A stretch of 64,000 nt of DNA from NCBI GenBank assembly GCA_945898195.1, contig CAMDHM010000005.1, positions 1 to 64,000 of the forward strand, read 5' to 3'. Origin of the DNA: Pseudobacteriovorax antillogorgiicola. Its GTDB lineage: Bacteria > Bdellovibrionota_B > Oligoflexia > Oligoflexales > RGVZ01. Positions within the stretch are counted from its first letter, which is position 1, and every line of letters begins with the position of its first letter. Positions 56,785 through 64,000 of the stretch are shown here, in pieces. The position numbers and the translations under genes were made by a program. The notes under the pieces were generated by a model. It searched no databases and had not been told where the DNA came from. It was given only the letters and a program-made list of their open reading frames with translations.

Positions 56785-58297
56785 GGGCTCTAAATCCCTT
56801 ATCGAATTCTTCGATGCCGCGGCGAAGGTCCGCGTCAACGTCCGACAATTTTGCGCGATTTTTAATCTTGTCGAGAACGTGCTGATACTTCGCCCGTAAA
56901 TGCTGAATCAGTCCGCTTTCCCAATCTTTTAGTTCACCGACCGGTTTTTGATCGAGATAGCCTTTTGTTGCGGCGAAAATAATGGCCACCTGACAGCCCA
57001 CGTCGATTGGCTGGTATTGAGCCTGCTTCAAAATCTCCACCAAACGCTCACCGCGGGCCAAGGTCTTCTGGGTCGACGTGTCCAGATCGGAGCCAAACTG
57101 AGCGAAAGCTGCAAGCTCACGGTACTGGGCCAACTCAAGGCGTAAACTACCTGCGACTGCCTTCATCGCTGGGACCTGAGCGGATCCACCGACTCGGGAA
57201 ACCGAAAGACCGGCGTTGATTGCGGGGCGAATACCACCGAAGAAAAGGTCTGACTCCAAAAAGATCTGACCGTCCGTAATCGAAATAACGTTGGTCGGAA
57301 TATAGGCTGAAATGTCTCCGGCCTGCGTTTCGATCACTGGGAAAGCGGTGATTGAGCCCGCTCCTTTTGCATCGCTTAATTTGCAAGCCCGCTCAAGCAG
57401 TCGGCTATGCACATAGAAGACGTCGCCCGGATAGGCTTCCCGACCTGGAGGACGGCGAAGAAGAAGTGAAAGTTCGCGGTAAGCAGCAGCTTGCTTCGAC
57501 AAATCGTCGTAAAAAATAACCACATGCTCGCCACGATCGCGAAAATACTCACCCATGGTGCAGCCTGAGTAAGGCGCAAGAAACTGCATCGGAGCTGGAT
57601 CGAGGGCCGTTGCTGCCACCACAATCGTGTATTCCATGGCGCCCGAACGCTTCAAGCGGTCAACGACCTGAGCAACCGTTGAAGCCTTTTGACCAATGGC
57701 GACATAAATACAGACAACGCCTTGGCCCTTTTGATTCATAATTGTGTCAATGGCGATGGCGGTCTTGCCGGTTTGGCGATCACCAATGATGAGTTCCCGC
57801 TGACCGCGACCGATCGGCGTCATGGCGTCGATGGCTTTGATGCCCGTTTGAAGGGGCTCATGTACGGATTTACGGTCGATGATACCCGGTGCTTTGACTT
57901 CCACAATGCCGCGGCCATCGGATTGAATTGGGCCCAATCCGTCGATCGGATTTCCAAGAGCGTCCACGACCCGGCCCAGAAGGCCCCGACCCACGGGAAC
58001 ACTGTTGATTTCTTTCAGACGTTTTACGGTTTCACCTTCTTGGATGCCCTTTGTCGATCCAAAGATTGCAACACCGACGTTGTCTTCCTCGAGGTTAAGA
58101 ACAATGCCGCGTGTGCCGTTGGTAAACTCAACGAGTTCGCCGGACATGGCACCCTCAAGGCCATAGACCCTGGCAATACCGTCGCCCACCGTGAGCACGG
58201 TTCCTGTTTCCTGGAGCTCGACCGCTTGGCCGTAATTCTTGATCCGCTCGCTGATGATTCGACTAACTTCTTCAACTCTAATCTTCTGAATGGTCAC
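56777..58297 (-). CDS. atpA: ATP synthase F1 alpha subunit
   Basis: A 506-residue non-catalytic nucleotide-binding subunit. Walker A GDRQTGKT is at 172-179, followed by the conserved [21 protein letters not shown] and [14 protein letters not shown]. Start is GTG at 58297 with AGGAGG 8 bp upstream, which is preferred over any ATG. Confidence 0.97.
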
Positions 58298-58315
58298 GGT
58301 CGCGGCCTCCTGGTG

Positions 58316-58855
58316 CTATAGGGCTGCGCTCTTGCTGAGCGCGTCAAGTTTGGTTTTTAAACTCATATCAATCATGCGATTGCCAAGACGAACAACAAAT
58401 CCGCCCAACAACTCCGCATCGACTTGCTGAGAGACTTGGATTTTTGTTCCAAGCATCTTTTCAAGCGAAGTGGTCAGGCTTGCAACAACAGCTGCGTCCA
58501 CGGTGACTGCCGTGATCACGTCTGCATTGACAACGCCTGCCGCTTCATTAAGCAGACGGGCAAATGAGTCTACGAAAATAGGGTAAAGATCCACGCGCCC
58601 TGCACTGACAAGTGCTTCGATAAAAGCCCGAAGCTCGTCGGAGCTTTTAGCCGCGACCAGTGCCGCATCGAAGAGTTTTTTCTTTAGGTCTTGGGGCATC
58701 ACCGGGCTAATTAAAACCTTGGCCGCCGGCTCGATGTCAAAGAGAGCCCGAGCGGTTTGAAGCTGTTCCAAGCAGGCCCGGGTTTTTTTTGGGTCCTCGC
58801 CCATAAGCCGGTAAAGGGCCTTGGCATATCGATTTGCAATTCTTGTGGCGCTCAT
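58316..58855 (-). CDS. atpH: ATP synthase F1 delta subunit
   Basis: A 179-residue peripheral-stalk subunit linking F1 to the b/b' stalk. The N-terminal helical phrase IANRYAKALYRL and the C-terminal GGFVVRLGNRMIDMSLKTKL with the conserved glycines are typical. It is spaced 18 bp from both neighbours. Confidence 0.93.
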   Translation of the reverse strand: MSATRIANRYAKALYRLMGEDPKKTRACLEQLQTARALFDIEPAAKVLISPVMPQDLKKKLFDAALVAAKSSDELRAFIEALVSAGRVDLYPIFVDSFARLLNEAAGVVNADVITAVTVDAAVVASLTTSLEKMLGTKIQVSQQVDAELLGGFVVRLGNRMIDMSLKTKLDALSKSAAL

Positions 58856-58873
58856 TCAAAGTTCTCCCACAAC

Positions 58874-59368
58874 TCAGACGTTGATTTCGCCCAGGTTGCC
58901 AAGTTTTTTCTGGATCATGGCCGCATGGTCTGCCGGCTTCAGGTCGTGTTTGATCTTGTTGATCACCGCTTCGCGCACTTGGGTCACAATTTCGGATTTC
59001 AAGGCATGTTTTGCGCGGTCAACTTCGGCATCTGCCATGCGCCGGGCATCTTCAATAAGGTTCTTCGCAAGGCTTTCGGCTTCGGCCACCATGCGCTGAG
59101 CATCCTTTTCAGCCGCCAGGGCAACGCCGCTTTTGATGGCCTCGACTTCATCCCCTAGATGACGCAAACGTGCCGTCAGCTCTTGATTTTTGCGCAACGC
59201 CTCGTCTTTAACCTTGGTCGCTTCTTGAATGGCCAGCTCAAATTCTTTGCGGCGGTTTAGGGCCAATGCGGCAAGTGGTTTACGGAAAAAAAACACGCAG
59301 AGCCCAAGAAAAAGGGCGAAATTAAAGTAAGGGATGATTATTCCGGTGATGAGATTCACGTGTTCCAT
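58874..59368 (-). CDS. atpF: ATP synthase F0 b subunit
   Basis: A 164-residue peripheral-stalk subunit: one N-terminal membrane helix (about 5-26) and a long charged coiled coil. ATG 59368 has GAGG 5 bp upstream and is preferred over a TTG 27 bp earlier. It pairs with the b' subunit encoded just upstream. Confidence 0.92.
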   Translation of the reverse strand: MEHVNLITGIIIPYFNFALFLGLCVFFFRKPLAALALNRRKEFELAIQEATKVKDEALRKNQELTARLRHLGDEVEAIKSGVALAAEKDAQRMVAEAESLAKNLIEDARRMADAEVDRAKHALKSEIVTQVREAVINKIKHDLKPADHAAMIQKKLGNLGEINV

Positions 59369-59401
59369 GGTTGCCTCAATAACCTTCAAATTCAATCAAG
59401 T

Positions 59402-59839
59402 TCAGTTGTAGTTGGTGGTCGCCGCAAAGAGTTCCGCCGTCAAATCTGAAATGCACTTGGGCAACATGGCGCGCTGTTCTGCGACCTCATTTTTAACGCG
59501 TCTGGCTACAGCCTCAACTTCCGCCCTAGCCCGTTCTTCTGCGGCCCTGATGATTTCAGCGCGGCGTTGCGTTGCTGTGGCCTTAACCGCCTCACGGTGA
59601 GACGCTGCCGTAGCGGCCGCCTCTTCGATGCTGTCTTGCACCTTTTTCGCTATTTCATCGCATTCATAGAGAAGTCGCGCCGCATCTGCGTGGCTGCCCG
59701 TCGTCAACGTGTCGCGATTTGCGCGCAGACGGAGGTATGGTTCGAGGTATAATTTTTTTACGATGGCAACATTGACTATAAACAAGCCAATTTGAACGCC
59801 AACCACCGCAGGATCTGGAACGAGATTCAACTGTGCCAT
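59402..59839 (-). CDS. atpF': ATP synthase F0 b' subunit
   Basis: A 145-residue second b-type subunit: membrane helix at about 10-28, then a helical tail rich in Ala, Glu and Arg. The presence of both b and b' is usual in photosynthetic bacteria and many deltaproteobacteria. First gene of the F1 operon, 128 bp after parB. Confidence 0.85.
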   Translation of the reverse strand: MAQLNLVPDPAVVGVQIGLFIVNVAIVKKLYLEPYLRLRANRDTLTTGSHADAARLLYECDEIAKKVQDSIEEAAATAASHREAVKATATQRRAEIIRAAEERARAEVEAVARRVKNEVAEQRAMLPKCISDLTAELFAATTNYN

Positions 59840-59870
59840 GAGAGAGCACCTGATCGCCTAGGTTTACTGG

Positions 59871-59918
59871 AAAAGCCGCACGACTCGACGTGCCGCTGCT
59901 TTTTACCTAAGAAGCGGC
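59871..59918 (-). promoter_or_regulatory. Two hairpins between parB and atpF', possible attenuator
   Basis: Read on the minus strand, GCCGCT and AGCGGC pair across about 15 bases (59892-59918). This is followed by a second hairpin GCACG-TCGAGT-CGTGC (59878-59893) and a short GGCTTTT tail. The two stems share two bases, so they may be alternatives. The U-run is short, so this is at best a weak terminator or attenuator. Confidence 0.35.
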
Positions 59919-59967
59919 GAAGGCTCAAGGCAAATCACCGCAAAAGGCTCGCCAAGCGTCTCTTCCC

Positions 59968-60900
59968 CTATTTGTCGTCCAAAATTGCCAGAAGTCGCTC
60001 CAACTCTTGGGCCGAAAAGTAGGAAATCTCGATCTTGCCCCGAAGCCCATTTCCAAGGATCTTCACTTTGGTCCTGAGCTTGGACTTTAGATTGTCCGAC
60101 AAGTATTCAAGATCGGCTTGATTCTTTGGGCCACGCGGGCGCTCGGACAGATCCCCGCCCCTCTTCATTGATTTACATAACTGTTCCGTTTGACGAACGC
60201 TCATCTGTTTTTTGATGACGGTGTCGCGGGCCCGCAAGATGAGCTTTTTATCCTCTAACGAAAGCAGAGCTCGACCGTGGCCCATGCTCAATCGCTCTTC
60301 CAAAAGATCGTCTTGCAGCTCTTTTGGCAACTGCAATAAGCGAAGCGCATTTGTTACCGAAGTTCGGTCTTTTCCCACCCGCTCGGAACACTGTTCTTGG
60401 GTCAAACCGTAGTCCTTTATCAGGGCCTGGTATGCCTCAGCTTCCTCAATGATATTAAGGTCTTGTCTCTGTATGTTCTCGATTAAGGCGAGCCGCAAAA
60501 GATCGTCTGCGGCGCCCTCTTTAATGATAACCGGAACCACCTTGAGGCCTGCCAGCTGGGAGGCCCGCCAGCGGCGTTCGCCGGCCACAATCATGAATCG
60601 CCCCGGACTTTCCTCCAAACGAGAAACCACGATTGGCTGAAGAAATCCGTCTTGGCGCAAACTAGATGCCAGCTCCCCAAGGGCTCTTTCTTCAAAAAGC
60701 TTTCTGGGTTGGGCCGGGTTTGGTTCAATACTTAAAACGTCGACATAATGCATTCCACCTGGTTCGGCGTGAACCGCCGCAGCATTTGTCGCCCCAAGGT
60801 TATCCGAAGGCTTTTTGTTATCGTCAGAATAATCCCCCAACAGAGAGGTTATTCCCTTCCCCAGCGCGCCCCGACGTTGGGGCCGATCTGTTACCGTCAT
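59968..60900 (-). CDS. parB: Chromosome partitioning protein ParB
   Basis: A 310-residue ParB that binds parS and spreads on DNA as a CTP-dependent clamp. The CTP-binding motif GERRWR is at 107-112, a second box ENIQRQDLN is at 140-148 and the helix-turn-helix is about 164-185 (LTQEQCSERVGKDRTSV). The C-terminal dimerisation region follows. The start overlaps the end of parA by 4 bp (ATGA). A parS array lies just upstream of parA. Confidence 0.95.
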   Translation of the reverse strand: MTVTDRPQRRGALGKGITSLLGDYSDDNKKPSDNLGATNAAAVHAEPGGMHYVDVLSIEPNPAQPRKLFEERALGELASSLRQDGFLQPIVVSRLEESPGRFMIVAGERRWRASQLAGLKVVPVIIKEGAADDLLRLALIENIQRQDLNIIEEAEAYQALIKDYGLTQEQCSERVGKDRTSVTNALRLLQLPKELQDDLLEERLSMGHGRALLSLEDKKLILRARDTVIKKQMSVRQTEQLCKSMKRGGDLSERPRGPKNQADLEYLSDNLKSKLRTKVKILGNGLRGKIEISYFSAQELERLLAILDDK

Positions 60901-61730
60901 AACTCACCTCCGATGTTCTGTGGGCGGCCAATTTGAACTCCCCCTTCGACGGCGGGTACGGACCAGGAAGTCATCCTTTTGATCAACTCGCTGGCAACTT
61001 CCATGTAGGCCTGTGCACCAGAACTATTGATGTCGTAAAGGATCGCCGGTTTTCCGTGGGAGGGAGCTTCGGATAATTTAACGTTTCGCGGAATAACGGT
61101 TGTGAAAACCTCGGCCTGGAAATGGCCTCTGATGTCCTGTTCCACCTGGAAGCTTAGATTGTTTCGACGATCGTACATTGTGAGCAGGATTCCCTCACGT
61201 TCGAGCCCTGGGTTGAGTCTTTTTTTAATCAATGCAATTGTTTTCAAAAGCTGAGAAAGGCCTTCCATTGCGTAATACTCACACTGCAACGGAATCAGCA
61301 CGGAATCCGCAGCGGTCAGGGCATTTACGGTAAGAATACCCAGCGCCGGAGGGCAGTCCATAACGATAAAGTCATATTGGCTTGAGACCGCCTGAAGGGC
61401 TTCTTTCAGGCGTACCTCGCGGCCCATGGCCGTCACCAATTCAATCTCAGCTCCAATTAGGTCTTGGTTTGCCGGAGCTAAATCCAGACACCGTAGCTCG
61501 GTGCTTAAGATGATCCCCTTGATTGGCAGTTCATCCACCAAAACGTTGTACATGCTCTCCGTGATCTCACCGGCCACAAAACCTAAGCCGCTTACGGCGT
61601 TCGCCTGAGGATCAAGATCAACAAGAAGGACCTTTTTTTCCGCCGCCGCGAGGCAAGCCGCAAGATTTACTGCGGTGGTGGTTTTTCCAACTCCGCCCTT
61701 TTGATTTGAAACTGCAATGATACGTGCCAT
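60897..61730 (-). CDS. parA: Chromosome partitioning ATPase ParA
   Basis: A 277-residue ParA/Soj ATPase. The deviant Walker A KGGVGKTT is at 11-18, followed by VDLDPQANAVSGLG and IVMDCPPALGILTVNAL. It binds the nucleoid and moves ParB-parS complexes. ATG 61730 has AGGGGC upstream. The frame stays open for 57 codons further, but that stretch only translates repeats of the parS array and is not part of the protein. Confidence 0.95.
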   Translation of the reverse strand: MARIIAVSNQKGGVGKTTTAVNLAACLAAAEKKVLLVDLDPQANAVSGLGFVAGEITESMYNVLVDELPIKGIILSTELRCLDLAPANQDLIGAEIELVTAMGREVRLKEALQAVSSQYDFIVMDCPPALGILTVNALTAADSVLIPLQCEYYAMEGLSQLLKTIALIKKRLNPGLEREGILLTMYDRRNNLSFQVEQDIRGHFQAEVFTTVIPRNVKLSEAPSHGKPAILYDINSSGAQAYMEVASELIKRMTSWSVPAVEGGVQIGRPQNIGGEL

Positions 61731-61767
61731 TTCGCCCCTACCCCGATTAAACCTGGAATTTGGTCGG

Positions 61768-61796
61768 AGAGTACAGGAGCACCTATTTTGGAGCAA
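61768..61796 (-). promoter_or_regulatory. Candidate parA promoter next to the first parS site
   Basis: On the minus strand a -35-like TTGCTC (61791-61796) and a -10-like TACTCT (61768-61773) preceded by TG stand 17 bp apart, about 38 bp before the parA start. The first parS box begins 2 bp upstream of the -35, so ParB binding could control parA. The box match is modest. Confidence 0.4.
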
Positions 61797-61798
61797 GA

Positions 61799-62029
61799 TG
61801 TTCCACGTGGAACATTGCCTAACCGGCCACAATCCCGCCAATGTTTCACGTGGAACATTGCCTAACCGGCCACAATCCCGCCAATGTTTCACGTGGAACA
61901 TTGCCTAACCGGCCACAATCCCACCAATGTTTCACGTGGAACATTGCCTAACCGGCCACAACCCCACCAATGTTTCACGTGGAACATTGCCCAACCGGCC
62001 ACAATCCCACCAATGTTTCACGTGGAACA
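61799..62029. repeat. parS: Array of six parS sites with a 43-bp period
   Basis: Six 16-bp ParB boxes stand at 61799, 61842, 61885, 61928, 61971 and 62014, exactly 43 bp apart. The first is TGTTCCACGTGGAACA, a full palindrome. The other five are TGTTTCACGTGGAACA, whose complement TGTTCCACGTGAAACA is the Bacillus-type parS. The 27-bp spacers are nearly identical too (only a few A/G and C/T changes), so the whole unit was tandemly duplicated. The array lies between the atpE terminator and parA. Confidence 0.95.
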
Positions 62030-62035
62030 TTGGAC

Positions 62036-62070
62036 AAAAAAAAAGGGGGGCCGCCTAAGCGACCCCCCCT
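62036..62070 (-). terminator. Rho-independent terminator of the atpZ-atpI-atpB-atpE operon
   Basis: Minus-strand RNA forms a hairpin of six to seven G-C pairs plus an inner CCGC/GCG stem around the loop CTAA, then a run of about nine U. It lies 32 bp after the atpE stop and separates the F0 genes from parA. Confidence 0.88.
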
Positions 62071-62101
62071 CTTATATCTTCCAAAAAACTTCGTCGCGCG
62101 A

Positions 62102-62416
62102 TTACTTGTTGAACCACAGAAACGCGACAATGAAGCCCATCAAGGCCTGGAATTCCATAAATACCAAACCAAGAATCATCGGCATAAAAACCTGATCGCG
62201 GCAATTTGGGTTGCGCGCGATACCTTCAAGGGCCGCGGAAACCGCTTTACCCTGCGCGGTCGCAGCACCAAATGCTGCCACACCGATCGCCAAACAGGAG
62301 GCTAAAGCCACCATGCCGTTGCCCGAAGAAGCCGCTGCTTCAACGCCTTCAGCAAAAGCCGAGCTGGCCACCAGCAAACCACCCAACGCTGTACCGACGG
62401 AAATCACCTTTTTCAT
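62102..62416 (-). CDS. atpE: ATP synthase F0 c subunit
   Basis: A 104-residue c subunit that forms the rotor ring. ATG 62416 gives a 23-residue N-terminal extension that looks like a cleavable signal peptide (ending AFA). Two helices follow around the polar loop IARNPNCRD, with the ion-binding Glu88 in VFMEFQALMG. Gln55 lies where Na+-type rings have Gln, but the Ser/Thr after the Glu is Phe, so the Na+ motif is incomplete and H+ is more likely. Confidence 0.92.
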   Translation of the reverse strand: MKKVISVGTALGGLLVASSAFAEGVEAAASSGNGMVALASCLAIGVAAFGAATAQGKAVSAALEGIARNPNCRDQVFMPMILGLVFMEFQALMGFIVAFLWFNK

Positions 62417-62461
62417 CACAAAATCCCCAAAAAAGATGCGAAACACACGCTGCGAGCCATC

Positions 62462-63265
62462 TCAGTGATCGTGCGAAATCGCCATGGAAACGTAAATACT
62501 AGTCAACAACGTGAATACAAAACTTTGCATCCCCGCGACAAGCAAACCGAAGAACAGCAACAGGGAGGGAGCGATCACATAAGTCAATCCAGTGAAAACC
62601 GAAAGGATCAAATGGTCAGCGAAAACATTTCCCGCCAAACGAAGGCTCAAAGAAAACGGCCGAGACAAATGGCTAACCATTTCAATGAAAACAAAAAGTG
62701 GCCCAATAGCCGCTACTGGGCCCCAAAACTGTTTCAGGTAGCTAAATCCATGCTCCCGAAATCCGGCAATATTATAAACCATGAATACAATCAAACCCAT
62801 CGCCAAGTTTGAACTAATGTCTAGCGTAGCCGGGGTCAACCCAGGAATCAGCCCCGAAAGGTTACCCACAAGAATCACTAAAAATAACGTTGCGAGCAGA
62901 GGTAAAAACCCCCTGAAGTCGTGGCCGCAATTATCTTTCGCCATACCATAGACAAAATCCAGAACCGTTTCGACTAAACCGCGAAGCGAAAAACGTCCCT
63001 CTGGCACCAAATCATCGCCAGACGAAGCAATTTTCTTTGAAAAATAAAGCCCCAAAAAAAACAAGACAACCGTCACCAGCACCGTGCTCGCTACCGGAGA
63101 CCAGCGGTGAGCCATCGCCTCACTCATTCCAATCGAATGAAGCAAAGTCGGGTACCATTCGACCATTTGAGGGCCAGACGAAGCAAATGCCGCGTTGGGC
63201 GCGCCTAACGAGGCAGCACCAGCAGTGACCAGAAATAATGGCGAAAACTTGCGAAAAGCCTTCAT
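62462..63265 (-). CDS. atpB: ATP synthase F0 a subunit
   Basis: A 267-residue membrane subunit that carries ions to and from the c-ring. The essential Arg209 sits in SLSLRLAGNVFADHLIL, and GNLSGLIPGLTP is typical. Residues 1-29 look like a signal peptide ending AFA, as in atpE, so the N-terminus is probably placed outside. About five or six transmembrane helices follow. 45 bp separate it from atpE. Confidence 0.94.
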   Translation of the reverse strand: MKAFRKFSPLFLVTAGAASLGAPNAAFASSGPQMVEWYPTLLHSIGMSEAMAHRWSPVASTVLVTVVLFFLGLYFSKKIASSGDDLVPEGRFSLRGLVETVLDFVYGMAKDNCGHDFRGFLPLLATLFLVILVGNLSGLIPGLTPATLDISSNLAMGLIVFMVYNIAGFREHGFSYLKQFWGPVAAIGPLFVFIEMVSHLSRPFSLSLRLAGNVFADHLILSVFTGLTYVIAPSLLLFFGLLVAGMQSFVFTLLTSIYVSMAISHDH

Positions 63266-63309
63266 AATACCCCTACTAGACCCTTCAGAAGCCGGGAAGA
63301 TAAATCAAA

Positions 63310-63693
63310 TCAAAAACTCTGCCTAGTGATTTCTCGTCTTTTTTTGGACCCAAAACGCATTACCCACATAGCCCCAACAACCATCACCGCCAACCCAACA
63401 AACAGACCGGCCCCCACCGCCGATACCGAAAGGCGCAAAACCACCAAAATCACATAAACACTGACGCCAACCCCGAAAGTCTTCAGCGCGAGAAGGCCCA
63501 CCATCAGCGCAATGCGCCAACGCCCCACCTTTATAACCGCCCCATCGTCATCCACCCTCGGGACAGAGGTGACGAAGAAAATCCTAACCTGAAAAAAAAC
63601 CCCGGCAAAAATCACCGAAAAAAGTAAAAATCCTGAAATAAACCCCCACCACCAACGAATATCAAACGGCATCGCTATCCCCACCCTCGCCAT
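63310..63693 (-). CDS. atpI: ATP synthase subunit I-like membrane protein
   Basis: A 127-residue protein with about four hydrophobic helices and a basic C-terminus, in the position of AtpI, which helps c-ring assembly in other bacteria. GAGGAG lies 7 bp before ATG 63693, overlapping the upstream gene by 32 bp. Sequence alone is not diagnostic; the assignment rests mainly on order and topology. Confidence 0.65.
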   Translation of the reverse strand: MARVGIAMPFDIRWWWGFISGFLLFSVIFAGVFFQVRIFFVTSVPRVDDDGAVIKVGRWRIALMVGLLALKTFGVGVSVYVILVVLRLSVSAVGAGLFVGLAVMVVGAMWVMRFGSKKRREITRQSF

Positions 63694-63919
63694 CTTTGGG
63701 CTCCTCAGACTTCTCCATCCTTATAACAGCCCTGAGGACGACATAAAAAGTATGAGCGATAACCAAAAGACAAAACGGCATCGTAATAGCAATCCACCGA
63801 AACGACTGTGGGTGATTGATATCCAACCATTTACCAGCAATCGCCGCACCAATAACCAAGGCAACCGCTTCAAAACTAGCACCAACTAAATAACTCAAAC
63901 CACGCGCCATCTTATTCAT
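63662..63919 (-). CDS. atpZ: AtpZ/AtpI-family small membrane protein
   Basis: An 85-residue protein with two transmembrane helices (about 8-28 and 40-65) containing GASFEAVALVIGAAIAGKWLD, the pattern of AtpZ-type proteins that precede F0 genes and may transport Mg2+/Ca2+ or assist assembly. The C-terminus is acidic. First gene of the F0 operon. Confidence 0.75.
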   Translation of the reverse strand: MNKMARGLSYLVGASFEAVALVIGAAIAGKWLDINHPQSFRWIAITMPFCLLVIAHTFYVVLRAVIRMEKSEEPKDGEGGDSDAV

Positions 63920-63925
63920 TTTGCA

Positions 63926-63960
63926 TCCATAGAATTATTTTAATTGATTTCCATAGAAAT
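63926..63960. repeat. Direct repeat TCCATAGAAW upstream of atpZ
   Basis: TCCATAGAAT at 63926-63935 and TCCATAGAAA at 63950-63959 stand 24 bp apart just before the atpZ start. They may be an operator or a chance duplication in AT-rich leader DNA. Confidence 0.35.
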
Positions 63961-63964
63961 CGGC

Positions 63965-63973
63965 TGTGGATAA
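63965..63973 (-). promoter_or_regulatory. DnaA box
   Basis: TGTGGATAA is the exact complement of the consensus DnaA box TTATCCACA. It is a single box at the right end of the window, 46 bp upstream of atpZ, near AT-rich DNA. More boxes, if any, would lie beyond the window. Confidence 0.45.
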
Positions 63974-64000
63974 CCAGGATTTTAAAAGAAAACAAAAAAA

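Noticed and set aside
61731-61901. 57-codon N-terminal extension of ParA
   Set aside because: It only translates parS repeats and spacers, has no family similarity, and the Shine-Dalgarno sits before ATG 61730.
61799-62029. CRISPR array
   Set aside because: The repeats are regular, but the spacers are almost identical to each other and the repeat is a ParB box next to parAB; no cas genes are present.

Overview
The window looks like a chromosomal segment, probably close to the replication origin, of a Gram-negative bacterium from the former Deltaproteobacteria. Bdellovibrionota/Oligoflexia or a related lineage fits best. The reasons are: a parA-parB-atpF'-atpF-atpH-atpA-atpG-atpD-atpC order with both b and b' subunits, a three-subunit SdhCAB, RNase J, a TolQ/TolR/AgmX-type cluster, lipoproteins and outer-membrane proteins, and a MurE with the meso-DAP motif DNPR. 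This placement is inference from gene content. No rRNA or tRNA gene was recognised.

Layout. 1-1800 is the only accessory-looking part: a transposase C-terminal remnant spliced onto a truncated AAA ATPase gene, a further reading-frame remnant and a cysteine-rich lipoprotein. 1.8-10.1 kb is metabolic: an EEP-fold phosphohydrolase, a GlpD-like dehydrogenase, a PilZ protein, fadI-fadJ, an esterase, a PAP2 phosphatase and a small secreted protein. 10.2-15.5 kb carries an FHA/HD-GYP regulator followed by a TolQ-TolR-TolR-AgmX/TonB-like energy-transduction operon. 15.5-23.4 kb is a forward string: RNase J, a nucleoside-phosphorylase-like protein, Nudix, PP2C, M23 peptidase, SecA and a tail-anchored small protein. 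23.4-31.6 kb runs in reverse: yajC, an outer-membrane protein, an M16 peptidase, sdhCAB and rph. 31.7-37.8 kb holds a UvrD/PcrA helicase, rpoH, a lipid kinase, and an AmgK-like kinase with a MurU/ManC-like nucleotidyltransferase. 38.1-51.8 kb has a LysM lipoprotein and a compact division/cell-wall (dcw) cluster: rsmH ftsL ftsI murE murD ftsW murC ftsQ ftsA ftsZ. This cluster lacks murF, mraY, murG, murB and mraZ. 51.8-63.9 kb runs in reverse: atpZ-atpI-atpB-atpE, a terminator, a parS array, parA-parB, the F1 part of the ATP synthase, a glycosyltransferase and an NAD-epimerase.

The most striking non-coding structure is an array of six parS sites (16-bp ParB boxes) repeated every 43 bp exactly, between the atpE terminator and parA. 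The parABS partition system therefore sits inside the ATP synthase locus and interrupts it. Other notable points are a stem-loop covering the secA translation start, a near-perfect sigma70 promoter for ftsZ, convergent genes that abut or overlap, and frequent TTG start codons.

Coding starts were chosen from ribosome-binding sites, overlaps with neighbours and family lengths. Functions come from motifs read by eye; no database search was possible.
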